A program made the position numbers and the translations under genes. From JBKPNX01 sp046732855 (GTDB lineage Bacteria > Pseudomonadota > Alphaproteobacteria > Geminicoccales > Geminicoccaceae): a DNA stretch of 8,433 bases. Position 1 is the first letter of the stretch, and each line of letters opens with the position of its first letter. The stretch is from positions 1-8,433 of the forward strand of contig JBKPNX010000128.1 in NCBI GenBank assembly GCA_046732855.1. Direction: 5' to 3'. Positions 1 to 7,795 of the stretch are shown here, piece after piece. Below the pieces are notes generated by a model. That model was given only the letters and a program-made list of their open reading frames with translations. It did not search any database and was not told where the DNA came from.

Positions 1-863
<863 letters not shown>

Positions 864-882
864 GTGCCTGACCACGCCCAGA

Positions 883-911
883 GCCGGCGGGCTTCCTGAC
901 GGCCCGCCGGC
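883..911 (+). promoter_or_regulatory. Intergenic stem-loop between binding protein and permease genes
   Basis: The arms GCCGGCGGGC (883-892) and GCCCGCCGGC (902-911) are a perfect 10-bp inverted repeat around a 9-nt loop. The stem is almost all G:C and should be very stable. No T-run follows, so it is not a classical intrinsic terminator. In other ABC operons (malE-malF is the known case) a hairpin at this place protects the upstream message from 3' decay and lowers permease expression relative to the binding protein. The same role here is inference. It fills most of the only long gap in the operon. Confidence 0.6.
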
Positions 912-945
912 CCCCTCCGCGTCCAGCCGCCGCAGGGGAACCGCG

Positions 946-1875
946 ATGACCGACGCCCAAGCCACCTCGATCGCCTCGCCCGCTCCGGCGACCGCCGCCC
1001 GCAGCAGGAAGAGCCGCCGCGACGTCAATACCCTGCCGCTCATGGCGCCGTCGGTCGTCGTCCTCCTGCTCTGGATGATCGTGCCGCTGGCGCTGACCCT
1101 GTGGTTCTCGTTCCAGCGTTACAACCTGGTGGTGCCGACTATCCGCGGCTTCGCCGGAGTAGAGAATTACCAGTACCTGCTGACCGATCCGGCGCTCTGG
1201 ACCGCGATGCTCAACACCCTCTACCTGGTGGGGTGGGTGTTGGTGATCACGGTGGCGCTTGGGACTCTGTTCGCGGTCCTGTTCGACCAGGAGTTCTGGG
1301 GCCGGGGCATCGCGCGGCTGCTGGTAATCGCGCCGTTCTTCGTGATGCCGACGGTCAGCGCGCTGGTCTGGAAAAACCTCCTGATGCACCCGGTGAACGG
1401 CCTGTTCGCCTCCATTGCCGGCCTGTTCGGGCTGCCGCCGGTCGACTGGTTCGCCAACCTGCCGCTGAGCTCGATCGTCATGATCGTGTCGTGGGAATGG
1501 GTGCCGTTCGCGACGCTGATTCTGCTGACCGCGATCCAATCGCTCGACAACGAGCAGAAGGAGGCGGCACGGATGGATGGCGCCGGCCCGTTCTCGATGT
1601 TCTTCTTCATCATCCTGCCCCATCTCGGCCGCGCGATCTCGGTCGTGATCATGATCGAGACGATCTTCTTCCTGACCATCTTCGCCGAGATCCTGGTCAC
1701 GACCGCGGGCGGACCGGGGCTGGCCAGCACCAACCTCGCCTTCCTGATTTACACCCGCGCGCTGCTCGAGTTCGACGTCGGCTCGGCGTCAGCGGGCGGC
1801 GTGATCGCGATCATCCTGGCCAACATCGTCGCGATCTTTCTGGTCCGCGCGATCGCCAGGAACCTGGAAAGCTAA
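946..1875 (+). CDS. smoF: Polyol ABC transporter permease, first subunit
   Basis: This is an inner-membrane permease of the carbohydrate MalF/UgpA-like family (binding-protein-dependent transport system inner membrane component), 309 residues. The ATG at 946 is preceded by the Shine-Dalgarno sequence AGGGGAA at 934-940, five bases away. A basic cytoplasmic N-terminus (RSRKSRR, 19-25) precedes about six hydrophobic segments near 33-54, 86-112, 122-142, 173-197, 229-250 and 283-302. The EAA loop that docks on the ATPase is clear: EAARMDGA at 206-213, followed by the FFFIILPHL stretch. With the next gene it forms the heterodimeric channel. The TAA at 1873-1875 lies 11 nt before the second permease. 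Assignment to the sorbitol/mannitol branch rests on the neighbouring smo-type genes. Confidence 0.93.
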   Translation: MTDAQATSIASPAPATAARSRKSRRDVNTLPLMAPSVVVLLLWMIVPLALTLWFSFQRYNLVVPTIRGFAGVENYQYLLTDPALWTAMLNTLYLVGWVLVITVALGTLFAVLFDQEFWGRGIARLLVIAPFFVMPTVSALVWKNLLMHPVNGLFASIAGLFGLPPVDWFANLPLSSIVMIVSWEWVPFATLILLTAIQSLDNEQKEAARMDGAGPFSMFFFIILPHLGRAISVVIMIETIFFLTIFAEILVTTAGGPGLASTNLAFLIYTRALLEFDVGSASAGGVIAIILANIVAIFLVRAIARNLES

Positions 1876-1886
1876 GGGCAGGGTCC

Positions 1887-2708
1887 ATGCACCACGCAAC
1901 GCGGGACAAGCTTATCCTGACGCTCGTCGGCTGGCTGGTCGCGGCCATGGTCTTCTTCCCGATCTTCTGGATGTTCCTCACAAGCTTCAAGACCGAGGTC
2001 GAGGCCGTATCCACGCCACCGACGTTGTTTTTTTCGCCGACGCTCGAGAACTATGCCGTGGTCCAGCAGCGGGCCGCTTACTTCCGGTTCGCCGCGAACA
2101 GCATCATCGTCTCGGTCGGCTCGACCCTGCTCGCTCTCGCCCTGGCGATCCCGGCGGCCTACGCTATGGCCTTCTTCCCGAAGAAGCGGACCAAGGACGT
2201 GCTGCTCTGGATGCTCTCGACCAAGATGCTGCCGCCGGTCGGCGTGCTGGTACCGATGTATCTGATCTTTCGCGATCTCGGGCTGCTCGATACCCGGATC
2301 GGCCTCACCGTGGTCTTCACGCTGATCAACCTGCCGATCGTGGTCTGGATGCTCTATACGTTCTTCAAGGAAGTGCCCAAGGACATCCTCGAGGCCGGCC
2401 GTATGGACGGCGCTAAGCCCAAGCAGGAACTCGCCCACCTGCTGATGCCGCTGGCCCTGCCGGGGATCGCCTCGACCGCGCTGCTGGCGATCATCCTCGC
2501 CTGGAACGAGGCCTTTTGGAGCCTCAATCTGACCACCTCGACCGCAGCCCCGCTCACCACCTTCATCGCGTCTTTCTCCAGCCCGCAGGGGCTATTCTGG
2601 GCCAAGCTGTCGGCCGCATCGACCATGGCGATCGCACCCATCCTGGTGTTTGGCTGGATGAGCCAGAAGCAGCTGGTGCGCGGCCTGACCTTCGGCGCCG
2701 TCAAGTAG
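1887..2708 (+). CDS. smoG: Polyol ABC transporter permease, second subunit
   Basis: This is an inner-membrane permease of the MalG-like family, 273 residues, the partner of the preceding permease. The start is the ATG at 1887, with AAGGG at 1874-1878 as ribosome binding site overlapping the stop codon of the first permease. The same frame is open further upstream to 1101, but that part is only the antisense-free shadow of smoF and is arginine- and proline-rich without homology. Visible hydrophobic segments are near 9-31, 71-95, 107-129, 138-160, 190-207 and 245-258. The EAA motif is EAGRMDGA at 169-176, followed by LLMPLALPGI. The segment STKMLPPVGVLVPMY is typical of this polyol branch. The gene ends 23 nt before the ATPase gene. 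Confidence 0.93.
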   Translation: MHHATRDKLILTLVGWLVAAMVFFPIFWMFLTSFKTEVEAVSTPPTLFFSPTLENYAVVQQRAAYFRFAANSIIVSVGSTLLALALAIPAAYAMAFFPKKRTKDVLLWMLSTKMLPPVGVLVPMYLIFRDLGLLDTRIGLTVVFTLINLPIVVWMLYTFFKEVPKDILEAGRMDGAKPKQELAHLLMPLALPGIASTALLAIILAWNEAFWSLNLTTSTAAPLTTFIASFSSPQGLFWAKLSAASTMAIAPILVFGWMSQKQLVRGLTFGAVK

Positions 2709-2715
2709 CCAACGC

Positions 2716-2722
2716 AGGGGAG
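2716..2722 (+). promoter_or_regulatory. Ribosome binding site fixing the smoK start
   Basis: AGGGGAG lies nine bases before the ATG at 2732. The frame of the ATPase is open upstream to an ATG at 2516, inside smoG. This Shine-Dalgarno sequence, and the fact that MATVTLRDLHKSFG is the normal N-terminus of the family, decide for 2732. Confidence 0.7.
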
Positions 2723-2731
2723 TTCCAGCCC

Positions 2732-3865
2732 ATGGCGACCGTCACGCTGCGCGACCTGCACAAGAGCTTCGGCGAGGTCGAGATCATCAAGGGCGTCGAC
2801 CTCGACATCGAGGATCGCGAGTTCGTGGTCTTCGTTGGCCCCTCTGGCTGCGGCAAGTCGACGCTTTTGCGCATGATCGCCGGACTCGAGGAGATCACCT
2901 CGGGCGACCTCGCGATCAACGGCGAGCGGGTCAACGACGTGCCGCCCGCCGAGCGCGGGCTCGCCATGGTGTTTCAGACCTATGCGCTCTATCCGCACAT
3001 GAGCGTCGCCGATAACATGGCGTTCAGCTTGCGGCTCGCGGGCGTATCCAAGGAGCAGCGCTATCAGAAGGTGCGCGAGGCGGCGCGCGTGCTCCAGCTC
3101 GAGCCGCTGCTCGACCGCAAGCCCAAGGCGCTGTCGGGCGGGCAGCGTCAGCGCGTCGCGATCGGCCGGGCGATCGTCCGCGAGCCCAAGGTGTTTCTGT
3201 TCGACGAGCCGCTCTCGAACCTCGACGCGGCCCTGCGGGTACAGATGCGGATCGAGCTCGCCCGGCTGCACGAGGCGCTGAAGGCGACCATGATCTACGT
3301 CACCCACGACCAGGTCGAGGCAATGACCCTAGCCGACCAGATCGTGGTCCTGCAGGGCGGGATCGTCGAGCAGGCCGGCACGCCGCTCGAGCTCTACCAC
3401 CACCCGAACAACCTGTTCGTCGCCGGCTTCATCGGCAGCCCCAAGATGAACTTCCTGCCGACCACCGTCTCGGCGGTCGACGGCGCCGGGGCGACGGTCA
3501 CCGTGCCCGGCGGCGGGCAGGTGACGGTCCCGGTGCAGCCCGGGCGGCTCAAGCCGGGCGACAGCGTGACGCTCGGCGTCCGCCCCGAGCATCTGCGCCC
3601 GGCTGATGCCGGCGAGCTGGGCGGCGATGTCCTGGTGGTCGAGCGTCTGGGCGGGGAGACCTTCCTCTACTCGCAGCTGCCGGACCAGAGCATGATCACG
3701 ATCCAGGCCGACGGCGAGATCCCGACCCGGGTCCACGACCGGATCCGGATCAAGCTCAACCCGAGCACCTGTCATCTGTTTGACGCCGGCGGCGTGGCGG
3801 TCGAGCGCGCGCAGCGCCATCCGCTTGCCGACATGAAGCGGCCGACCGCGCGCAAAGCGAGCTGA
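2732..3865 (+). CDS. smoK: Polyol ABC transporter ATP-binding protein
   Basis: This is the cytoplasmic ATPase of the importer (MalK/UgpC/SmoK family), 377 residues, close to the usual 330-370. The nucleotide-binding domain shows Walker A GPSGCGKST (36-44), Q-loop Q82, signature LSGGQ (134-138), Walker B VFLFDEP (154-160), D-loop SNLD (162-165) and switch histidine H192 in YVTHDQVEAMTLAD. All catalytic elements are intact. From about residue 235 a beta-rich regulatory (TOBE/MOP-like) domain follows, including GVRPEHLRP and the final CHLFDAGG. A basic tail ends in RPTARKAS. Two copies would energise the SmoF-SmoG channel. These ATPases are often shared between sugar systems, so the protein itself does not define the substrate. 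The stop at 3863-3865 is 19 nt before the next gene. Confidence 0.95.
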   Translation: MATVTLRDLHKSFGEVEIIKGVDLDIEDREFVVFVGPSGCGKSTLLRMIAGLEEITSGDLAINGERVNDVPPAERGLAMVFQTYALYPHMSVADNMAFSLRLAGVSKEQRYQKVREAARVLQLEPLLDRKPKALSGGQRQRVAIGRAIVREPKVFLFDEPLSNLDAALRVQMRIELARLHEALKATMIYVTHDQVEAMTLADQIVVLQGGIVEQAGTPLELYHHPNNLFVAGFIGSPKMNFLPTTVSAVDGAGATVTVPGGGQVTVPVQPGRLKPGDSVTLGVRPEHLRPADAGELGGDVLVVERLGGETFLYSQLPDQSMITIQADGEIPTRVHDRIRIKLNPSTCHLFDAGGVAVERAQRHPLADMKRPTARKAS

Positions 3866-3884
3866 ACAGGCCGGGGAAACAGTC

Positions 3885-4658
3885 ATGTATCAGGAAAAGT
3901 ATGACCTCTCCGGACGGGTCGCGGTCGTCACCGGCGGAGGTCAGGGCATCGGTCTGGCGAGCGCGCAGGCGCTCGGCGAGGCGGGCGCCAAGGTGATCGT
4001 GGCGGATCTTTTGCCCGATCGCGCGGAAAACGCGGTCCAGGAGCTCGGTGACCTTGGCTTCGCGGCCGCGGCGGTGGCGGTCGACGTCACCAAGTCGGAT
4101 CAGGTCGACGCCGCTGCAGCGCGGATCGAGCAGGAACACGGGCCGGTAGGGATCCTGGTCAACAACGCCGGCGTCGCCAAAAGCAACGTGCGTGCCGAGG
4201 ACACCAGCGACGAGCACTGGCGCTTTCACATCGAGGTCAACCTGAACGGCCTGTTCTGGTGCTGCCGGACGTTCGGCCGCCGGATGCTCGAGCGCGGCCA
4301 GGGCTCGATCGTCAACATCGGGTCGATGTCGGGGTTCATCGTCAACAAGCCGCAGCCGCAGTCGTTCTACAACGCGTCCAAGGCGGCGGTGCATCATCTG
4401 ACCAGATCGCTCGCCGCCGAATGGGGACAGCGTGGGGTCCGGGTCAACGCGGTCGCGCCGACCTACATCGAGACTCCGCTCACCCGCTTCGGCATGGAAG
4501 ACCAGAGCATGTACCCGACCTGGCTCGAGATGACGCCGATGGGTCGGGTTGGGCAGCCCGACGAGATCGCCTCGGTCGTGCTGTTTCTGGCGTCCGATGC
4601 GTCGAGCCTGCTCACCGGCTCCATCGTGCTCGCCGACGGCGGCTATACCTGCTGGTAG
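3885..4658 (+). CDS. NAD-type short-chain polyol dehydrogenase, galactitol/arabitol dehydrogenase-like
   Basis: This is a classical SDR of 257 residues that probably oxidises a polyol imported by the adjacent transporter to a ketose. The ATG at 3885 follows GGGGAAA (3873-3879). Cofactor site: TGGGQGIG (16-23), with Asp41 ending the second beta strand, which favours NAD over NADP. Further motifs are NNAG (93-96) and structural Asn119. Catalytic residues are Ser147 (NIGSMSG), Tyr162 and Lys166 (YNASK). Ser-Tyr spacing is 15 rather than 13, because of the insert VNKPQPQS. This insert, TWLEMTPMGR and the C-terminus DGGYTCW recall the galactitol dehydrogenase of Rhodobacter sphaeroides, from memory and not from a search. 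It occupies the place where smo clusters usually have the long-chain mannitol dehydrogenase mtlK, which is absent here. D-arabitol, galactitol, threitol or xylitol are all possible substrates. Confidence 0.88.
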   Translation: MYQEKYDLSGRVAVVTGGGQGIGLASAQALGEAGAKVIVADLLPDRAENAVQELGDLGFAAAAVAVDVTKSDQVDAAAARIEQEHGPVGILVNNAGVAKSNVRAEDTSDEHWRFHIEVNLNGLFWCCRTFGRRMLERGQGSIVNIGSMSGFIVNKPQPQSFYNASKAAVHHLTRSLAAEWGQRGVRVNAVAPTYIETPLTRFGMEDQSMYPTWLEMTPMGRVGQPDEIASVVLFLASDASSLLTGSIVLADGGYTCW

Positions 4659-4671
4659 AGACACGCGCCTG

Positions 4672-5442
4672 ATGAAGCTCGAGGGCAAGGTCGCGGTCGT
4701 CACGGGCGGGGCGCGCGGCATCGGGGCGGCGATCTGCCGGCGCTATGCCGTTGAGGGCGCCCGCGTCGCGGTGGCGGACATTTTGGCGGATGAGGCCCAA
4801 ACCCTCGCGAAGGAAATCGGCCGCGGCGCGTTCGGAGTGCACCTCGACGTCACCAACCGGGCGTCGATCGACGCCATGGTCGAGCGCGTTGTGGCCGCGG
4901 CCGGCGGGGTTGACATTCTGGTCAACAACGCCGCGATCTTCGACATGGCGCCGCTGCTAGAGATCACCGAGGCAAGCTACGACAAGCAGTTCGCGGTCAA
5001 TGTGAAGGGGCTCCTGTTCACGTTGCAAGCGGTAGCGGCCCAGATGGTAAAGCAGGGTCGCGCCGGCAAGATCATCAACTTCGCGAGTCAGGCGGGGCGG
5101 CGCGGCGAGCCGCTGGTCGCCGTCTACTGCGCCTCGAAGGCGGCTGTGATCAGCCTGACCCAGTCGGCCGGCCTCGGGCTGATCAAGCATAGGATCAACG
5201 TCAACGGGATCGCGCCGGGCGTGGTCGACACGCCGATGTGGGACCAGGTCGACGCCCTGTTCGCACGGTATGAGGGCCTGCCGATCGGCGAGAAGAAGCG
5301 CCGGGTTAGCCTGGCAGTGCCCTACGGCCGTATGGGCACGCCCGAGGACCTGGTCGGGGCCGCAGTGTTCCTGGCCTCGGCGGACGCCGACTACGTGGTC
5401 GCTCAGACATTCAACGTTGATGGCGGCAACTGGATGAGCTGA
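4672..5442 (+). CDS. smoS: Sorbitol (L-iditol 2-) dehydrogenase, SDR family
   Basis: This is a 256-residue SDR closely resembling SmoS of Rhodobacter sphaeroides, which oxidises D-sorbitol to D-fructose and also galactitol to tagatose with NAD. It has TGGARGIG (11-18), Asp36 for NAD preference, NNAA (85-88), Asn110, catalytic Ser139 (NFASQAGRRGE), Tyr152 and Lys156 (YCASK), and INVNGIAPGVVDTPMW. The typical family ending VDGGNWMS is present. The start ATG at 4672 is only 13 nt after the preceding stop. No good Shine-Dalgarno sequence is visible, so translation may depend on coupling to the upstream gene. A long upstream extension of this frame (to 4549) is a shadow of the previous SDR. The stop TGA (5440-5442) shares its last base with the ATG of the HAD gene. 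Confidence 0.93.
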   Translation: MKLEGKVAVVTGGARGIGAAICRRYAVEGARVAVADILADEAQTLAKEIGRGAFGVHLDVTNRASIDAMVERVVAAAGGVDILVNNAAIFDMAPLLEITEASYDKQFAVNVKGLLFTLQAVAAQMVKQGRAGKIINFASQAGRRGEPLVAVYCASKAAVISLTQSAGLGLIKHRINVNGIAPGVVDTPMWDQVDALFARYEGLPIGEKKRRVSLAVPYGRMGTPEDLVGAAVFLASADADYVVAQTFNVDGGNWMS

Positions 5443-6125
5443 TGGGCCGTAGAGCAGACGGCCCGTTGGAGCTCGTCATCTTCGATCTGGACGGCGTCCT
5501 GGTCGACAGTGAGCCGATCAGCGCCCGGGTCACCGCCGCGGCGTTGCGAGAGGCCGGCATCGAGATCCCCGCGGCGGAGATCTGCGACCGCTTCCTCGGC
5601 GTCGGCACGGCGGCAATGCTCCGCGTCATCGAGGCCGAGCATCGCTGCCGTCTGCCGGCCACCTTTCCGGAGACCCTGCGGGCGCGGATCTTGCAGGCGT
5701 TCGAGGATGAGCTCGAGCCGGTTGCCGGCGTCCAGCCCCTGCTCGACGCGCTGGCCGTCGACCGTTGCGTCGCTTCCAGCAGTCACCCCGAGCGGATTCG
5801 GCGCTCGCTCGAGCTGGCCGGCCTGCTCGAGCGATTGAACCCGCACCTGTTCAGCGCGACAATGGTCAGCGTCGGCAAACCGGCGCCGGATCTGTTCCTG
5901 CTGGCGGCAGCGAGGATGTCCGCCGACCCGGCGCGATGCCTCGTGGTCGAGGACAGCGAGGTCGGCATCCGTGCGGCCAAGGCCGCGGGCATGACCGCAT
6001 TCGGGTTTACGGGCGCGAGCCACGTGCGCCCAGAGTCGCACGCGCTGCGGCTTCAGGCGGCCGGTGCGGACGCCATTTTTGCGGAGATGCCGGCGCTCGC
6101 TGGCCTCCTTGGTCGGTCTGAGTGA
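5442..6125 (+). CDS. HAD-family phosphatase / beta-phosphoglucomutase-like hydrolase
   Basis: This is a 227-residue cytoplasmic enzyme of the haloacid dehalogenase superfamily, subfamily IA with an alpha-helical cap. It is expected to act on a small phosphorylated metabolite. Motif I is FDLDGVLVDSEP, with nucleophile Asp15 and acid/base Asp17. The cap runs roughly 25-95. Motif II is Ser112 in VASSSHPER, motif III is Lys146 in GKPAPDLF, and motif IV is Glu170-Asp171 in VVEDSEVG. The set is complete, so it should be active. The start codon overlaps the smoS stop in TGATG, a sign of translational coupling and operon membership. Genes of this type are common at the end of alphaproteobacterial smo operons, but their substrate there is not known to me. 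A sugar or polyol phosphate is an inference. The last 119 nt overlap the convergent kinase frame. Confidence 0.9.
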   Translation: MGRRADGPLELVIFDLDGVLVDSEPISARVTAAALREAGIEIPAAEICDRFLGVGTAAMLRVIEAEHRCRLPATFPETLRARILQAFEDELEPVAGVQPLLDALAVDRCVASSSHPERIRRSLELAGLLERLNPHLFSATMVSVGKPAPDLFLLAAARMSADPARCLVVEDSEVGIRAAKAAGMTAFGFTGASHVRPESHALRLQAAGADAIFAEMPALAGLLGRSE

Positions 6126-7659
6126 CGTCGCTCGTGGGCGCGCTCGTCCGGTCCAGGTCGGTCAGCCGGTGCATCAGGTGGCGCGTCGCCGGATACAGTT
6201 CCCGGAAGATGGCGTATTGCGCTTCGTAGCGCGCCGCAGTTCCTGGTTCTGGATCAATTCGCCAGCCCGGCGTCGCCCAGGCCGTCGCCAATGCCCGAGG
6301 ATCTTGCCCCGTCGCGGCCGCCACCGCGAGCAGCGCCGCGCCGCGCGCCGACGCGTCGCCCGTAGCCGCCCCCGTGATCTGCCGGCCCAGCACGTTGGCG
6401 AGAGTCCTGAGCCAGATCTGGCTGTGGCTGGCGCCGCCGCTCACCCTGATCTCTCGTGCCCTGCCCGTCAGCGCCTCAGCTGCCTCGATCACACCTCGGA
6501 TCGCAAAGGCGACACCTTCGATCACGGCGCGCGCCAGATGACGATGGGCATGACGCCGGGTCAGACCAAACCATGCGCCGCGCGCCTCGGGATCCAGATG
6601 CGGTGCCGCTTCCCCTGTAAGGTGGGGCAGGAAGATCAACCCTTCGGCGCCCGGCTCCGCTGCGGCCGCCGCGCTGCAGAGCCGTTCGAAGGCGGCATAC
6701 TGATCGGCTGCGACGGCTGGATTCTGCTCGGACGTACTGGTGAGGTTATGGTACCAGTCGAGCGAACCGCCGCCAGAAAGGACCGCCGCCAACAACTGCC
6801 AGGCCGCTGGCAAACCGTGGCAGAAGGTCTGAAAGACGCCGCTCGGATCGGACAATGGCACCGCGCTCGGCAACTGGACCGTCGCCGAGGTCCCGAGCGT
6901 GATCGACAGTGTACCGAGCTCCACCGCCGCGCTGCCAAGGGCCGCAGCGGCCTGATCGCCGGCGCCGGCGGCGACCGGGGTCCCATCGCGGAGTCCGCTC
7001 GAGCGGCAGGTGCGCCGATCGACCCGACTGACCAGCGTTGCCGATTCATGGACCTCCGGCAGCCACGTCCGCCGGATCTCCAAGGCCTCCAGAGCTTCGT
7101 CGGACCAGCGCCGGCGAGGCACGGCGAACACGCCGGTCGCCGAGGCGTCAGTGACGTCGGTTGCCGAGACTCCGGTGAGCCGCAACCTCAAAAAATCCTT
7201 GGGCAACAGAATGGCGCCGAGCCTGTCGTATAGATCCGGACGATGACGGCGCAGCCAGATGATCTTAGTGGCGGTGAACGCAGTGCGGATAGGGTTGCCG
7301 GTCCAGGTCGCCAACGCGCCGCCGAGCCGTTGCCCGAGCTGGGCGCATTCCTCGACCGTGCGCTGGTCGTTCCAGAGGATCGCCGGCCCGATTGGAGCAT
7401 CGTCTCGCCCCAGGACAACCGCGCTGTGCATCTGCCCCGTCAGCCCGACGGCATCGGGCGCTACTACGCCATCCAAGAGCGTACGGCTCGTGACGAGCAG
7501 AGCCTCCCACCAGACCTCGGGATCCTGTTCTGCATATCCCGCCGCGGGCGTGTGCAGCGGGTAGGGTTGCCGCGCCGACCGGACGACCCGCCCGGCCTCG
7601 TCGACCAGCACCGCCTTCAGACCTGATGTCCCGAGGTCGAACCCGACCGCGTGCAGCAA
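6007..7659 (-). CDS. xylB: Xylulokinase with non-standard C-terminal extension
   Basis: This is a FGGY-family kinase that phosphorylates D-xylulose to xylulose 5-phosphate with ATP. Numbering from the proposed TTG start (7659), it has DLGTSG (8-13), YAEQDPEVWW (42-51), GQMH (75-78), WNDQR (96-100), LLPKDFLRLRLTG (151-163), catalytic base Asp235 in GAGDQAAAALG, and LGTSA. These match E. coli XylB closely. The frame is open to an ATG at 7806, but those 49 extra residues look non-coding. The normal N-terminus begins at the LLHAVGFDLGTSG stretch, and a G-rich ribosome-binding-like run (7664-7672) precedes the TTG. The core ends near HRLTDLD. Another 47 residues then run into the antisense strand of the HAD gene before a stop at 6007-6009. 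The protein is thus about 550 residues against the usual 480-500. D-xylulose would come from oxidation of arabitol or xylitol. Confidence 0.9.
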   Translation of the reverse strand: MLHAVGFDLGTSGLKAVLVDEAGRVVRSARQPYPLHTPAAGYAEQDPEVWWEALLVTSRTLLDGVVAPDAVGLTGQMHSAVVLGRDDAPIGPAILWNDQRTVEECAQLGQRLGGALATWTGNPIRTAFTATKIIWLRRHRPDLYDRLGAILLPKDFLRLRLTGVSATDVTDASATGVFAVPRRRWSDEALEALEIRRTWLPEVHESATLVSRVDRRTCRSSGLRDGTPVAAGAGDQAAAALGSAAVELGTLSITLGTSATVQLPSAVPLSDPSGVFQTFCHGLPAAWQLLAAVLSGGGSLDWYHNLTSTSEQNPAVAADQYAAFERLCSAAAAAEPGAEGLIFLPHLTGEAAPHLDPEARGAWFGLTRRHAHRHLARAVIEGVAFAIRGVIEAAEALTGRAREIRVSGGASHSQIWLRTLANVLGRQITGAATGDASARGAALLAVAAATGQDPRALATAWATPGWRIDPEPGTAARYEAQYAIFRELYPATRHLMHRLTDLDRTSAPTSDVTQTDQGGQRAPASPQKWRPHRPPEAAARATLGARGSRP

Positions 7660-7703
7660 CCCACCGCCCCCCGACAGCCCTGCACCTGTCGACTCAATAC
7701 CAC

Positions 7704-7734
7704 ATTTTACTCGCTTCACCGTCGCAGGAAGCAA
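7704..7734 (-). promoter_or_regulatory. Candidate promoter of the xylulokinase gene
   Basis: On the minus strand TTGCTT (7734-7729) and TAAAAT (7709-7704) are separated by 19 nt. The -10-like hexamer stands out because the surroundings are very GC-rich. Transcription would begin around 7695-7698, after the distant ATG at 7806 but before the TTG at 7659, which agrees with the proposed start. The spacing is longer than ideal and the -35 is imperfect, so this is a guess from position and composition. Confidence 0.25.
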
Positions 7735-7795
7735 AGGGTCGTGCAGCGGGATTATGCGAGGTCCGCCGCGATCGACCCTCAACGTGGATCGGTTC

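Noticed and set aside
883..911. Stem-loop as a Rho-independent terminator
   Set aside because: No T-run follows the second arm and the operon clearly continues, so I list it as an intergenic regulatory hairpin instead.
1101..1886. In-frame upstream extension of smoG that would make a 535-residue protein
   Set aside because: The extension lies in another frame of smoF, has no membrane segments or homology, and smoG has its own ATG and ribosome binding site at 1887.
2354..3307. Minus-strand open frame of 317 codons opposite smoG and smoK
   Set aside because: Antisense shadow without recognisable motifs. The plus-strand genes here have complete family motifs.
3756..4721. Minus-strand open frame of 321 codons opposite the first SDR
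   Set aside because: Low-complexity Arg/Asp/His-rich translation typical of the antisense of GC-rich genes. It overlaps an intact dehydrogenase.
6064..7233. Plus-strand open frame of 389 codons opposite xylB
   Set aside because: The translation is Arg/Pro/Gln-rich with no domain, while the minus strand encodes a complete xylulokinase.
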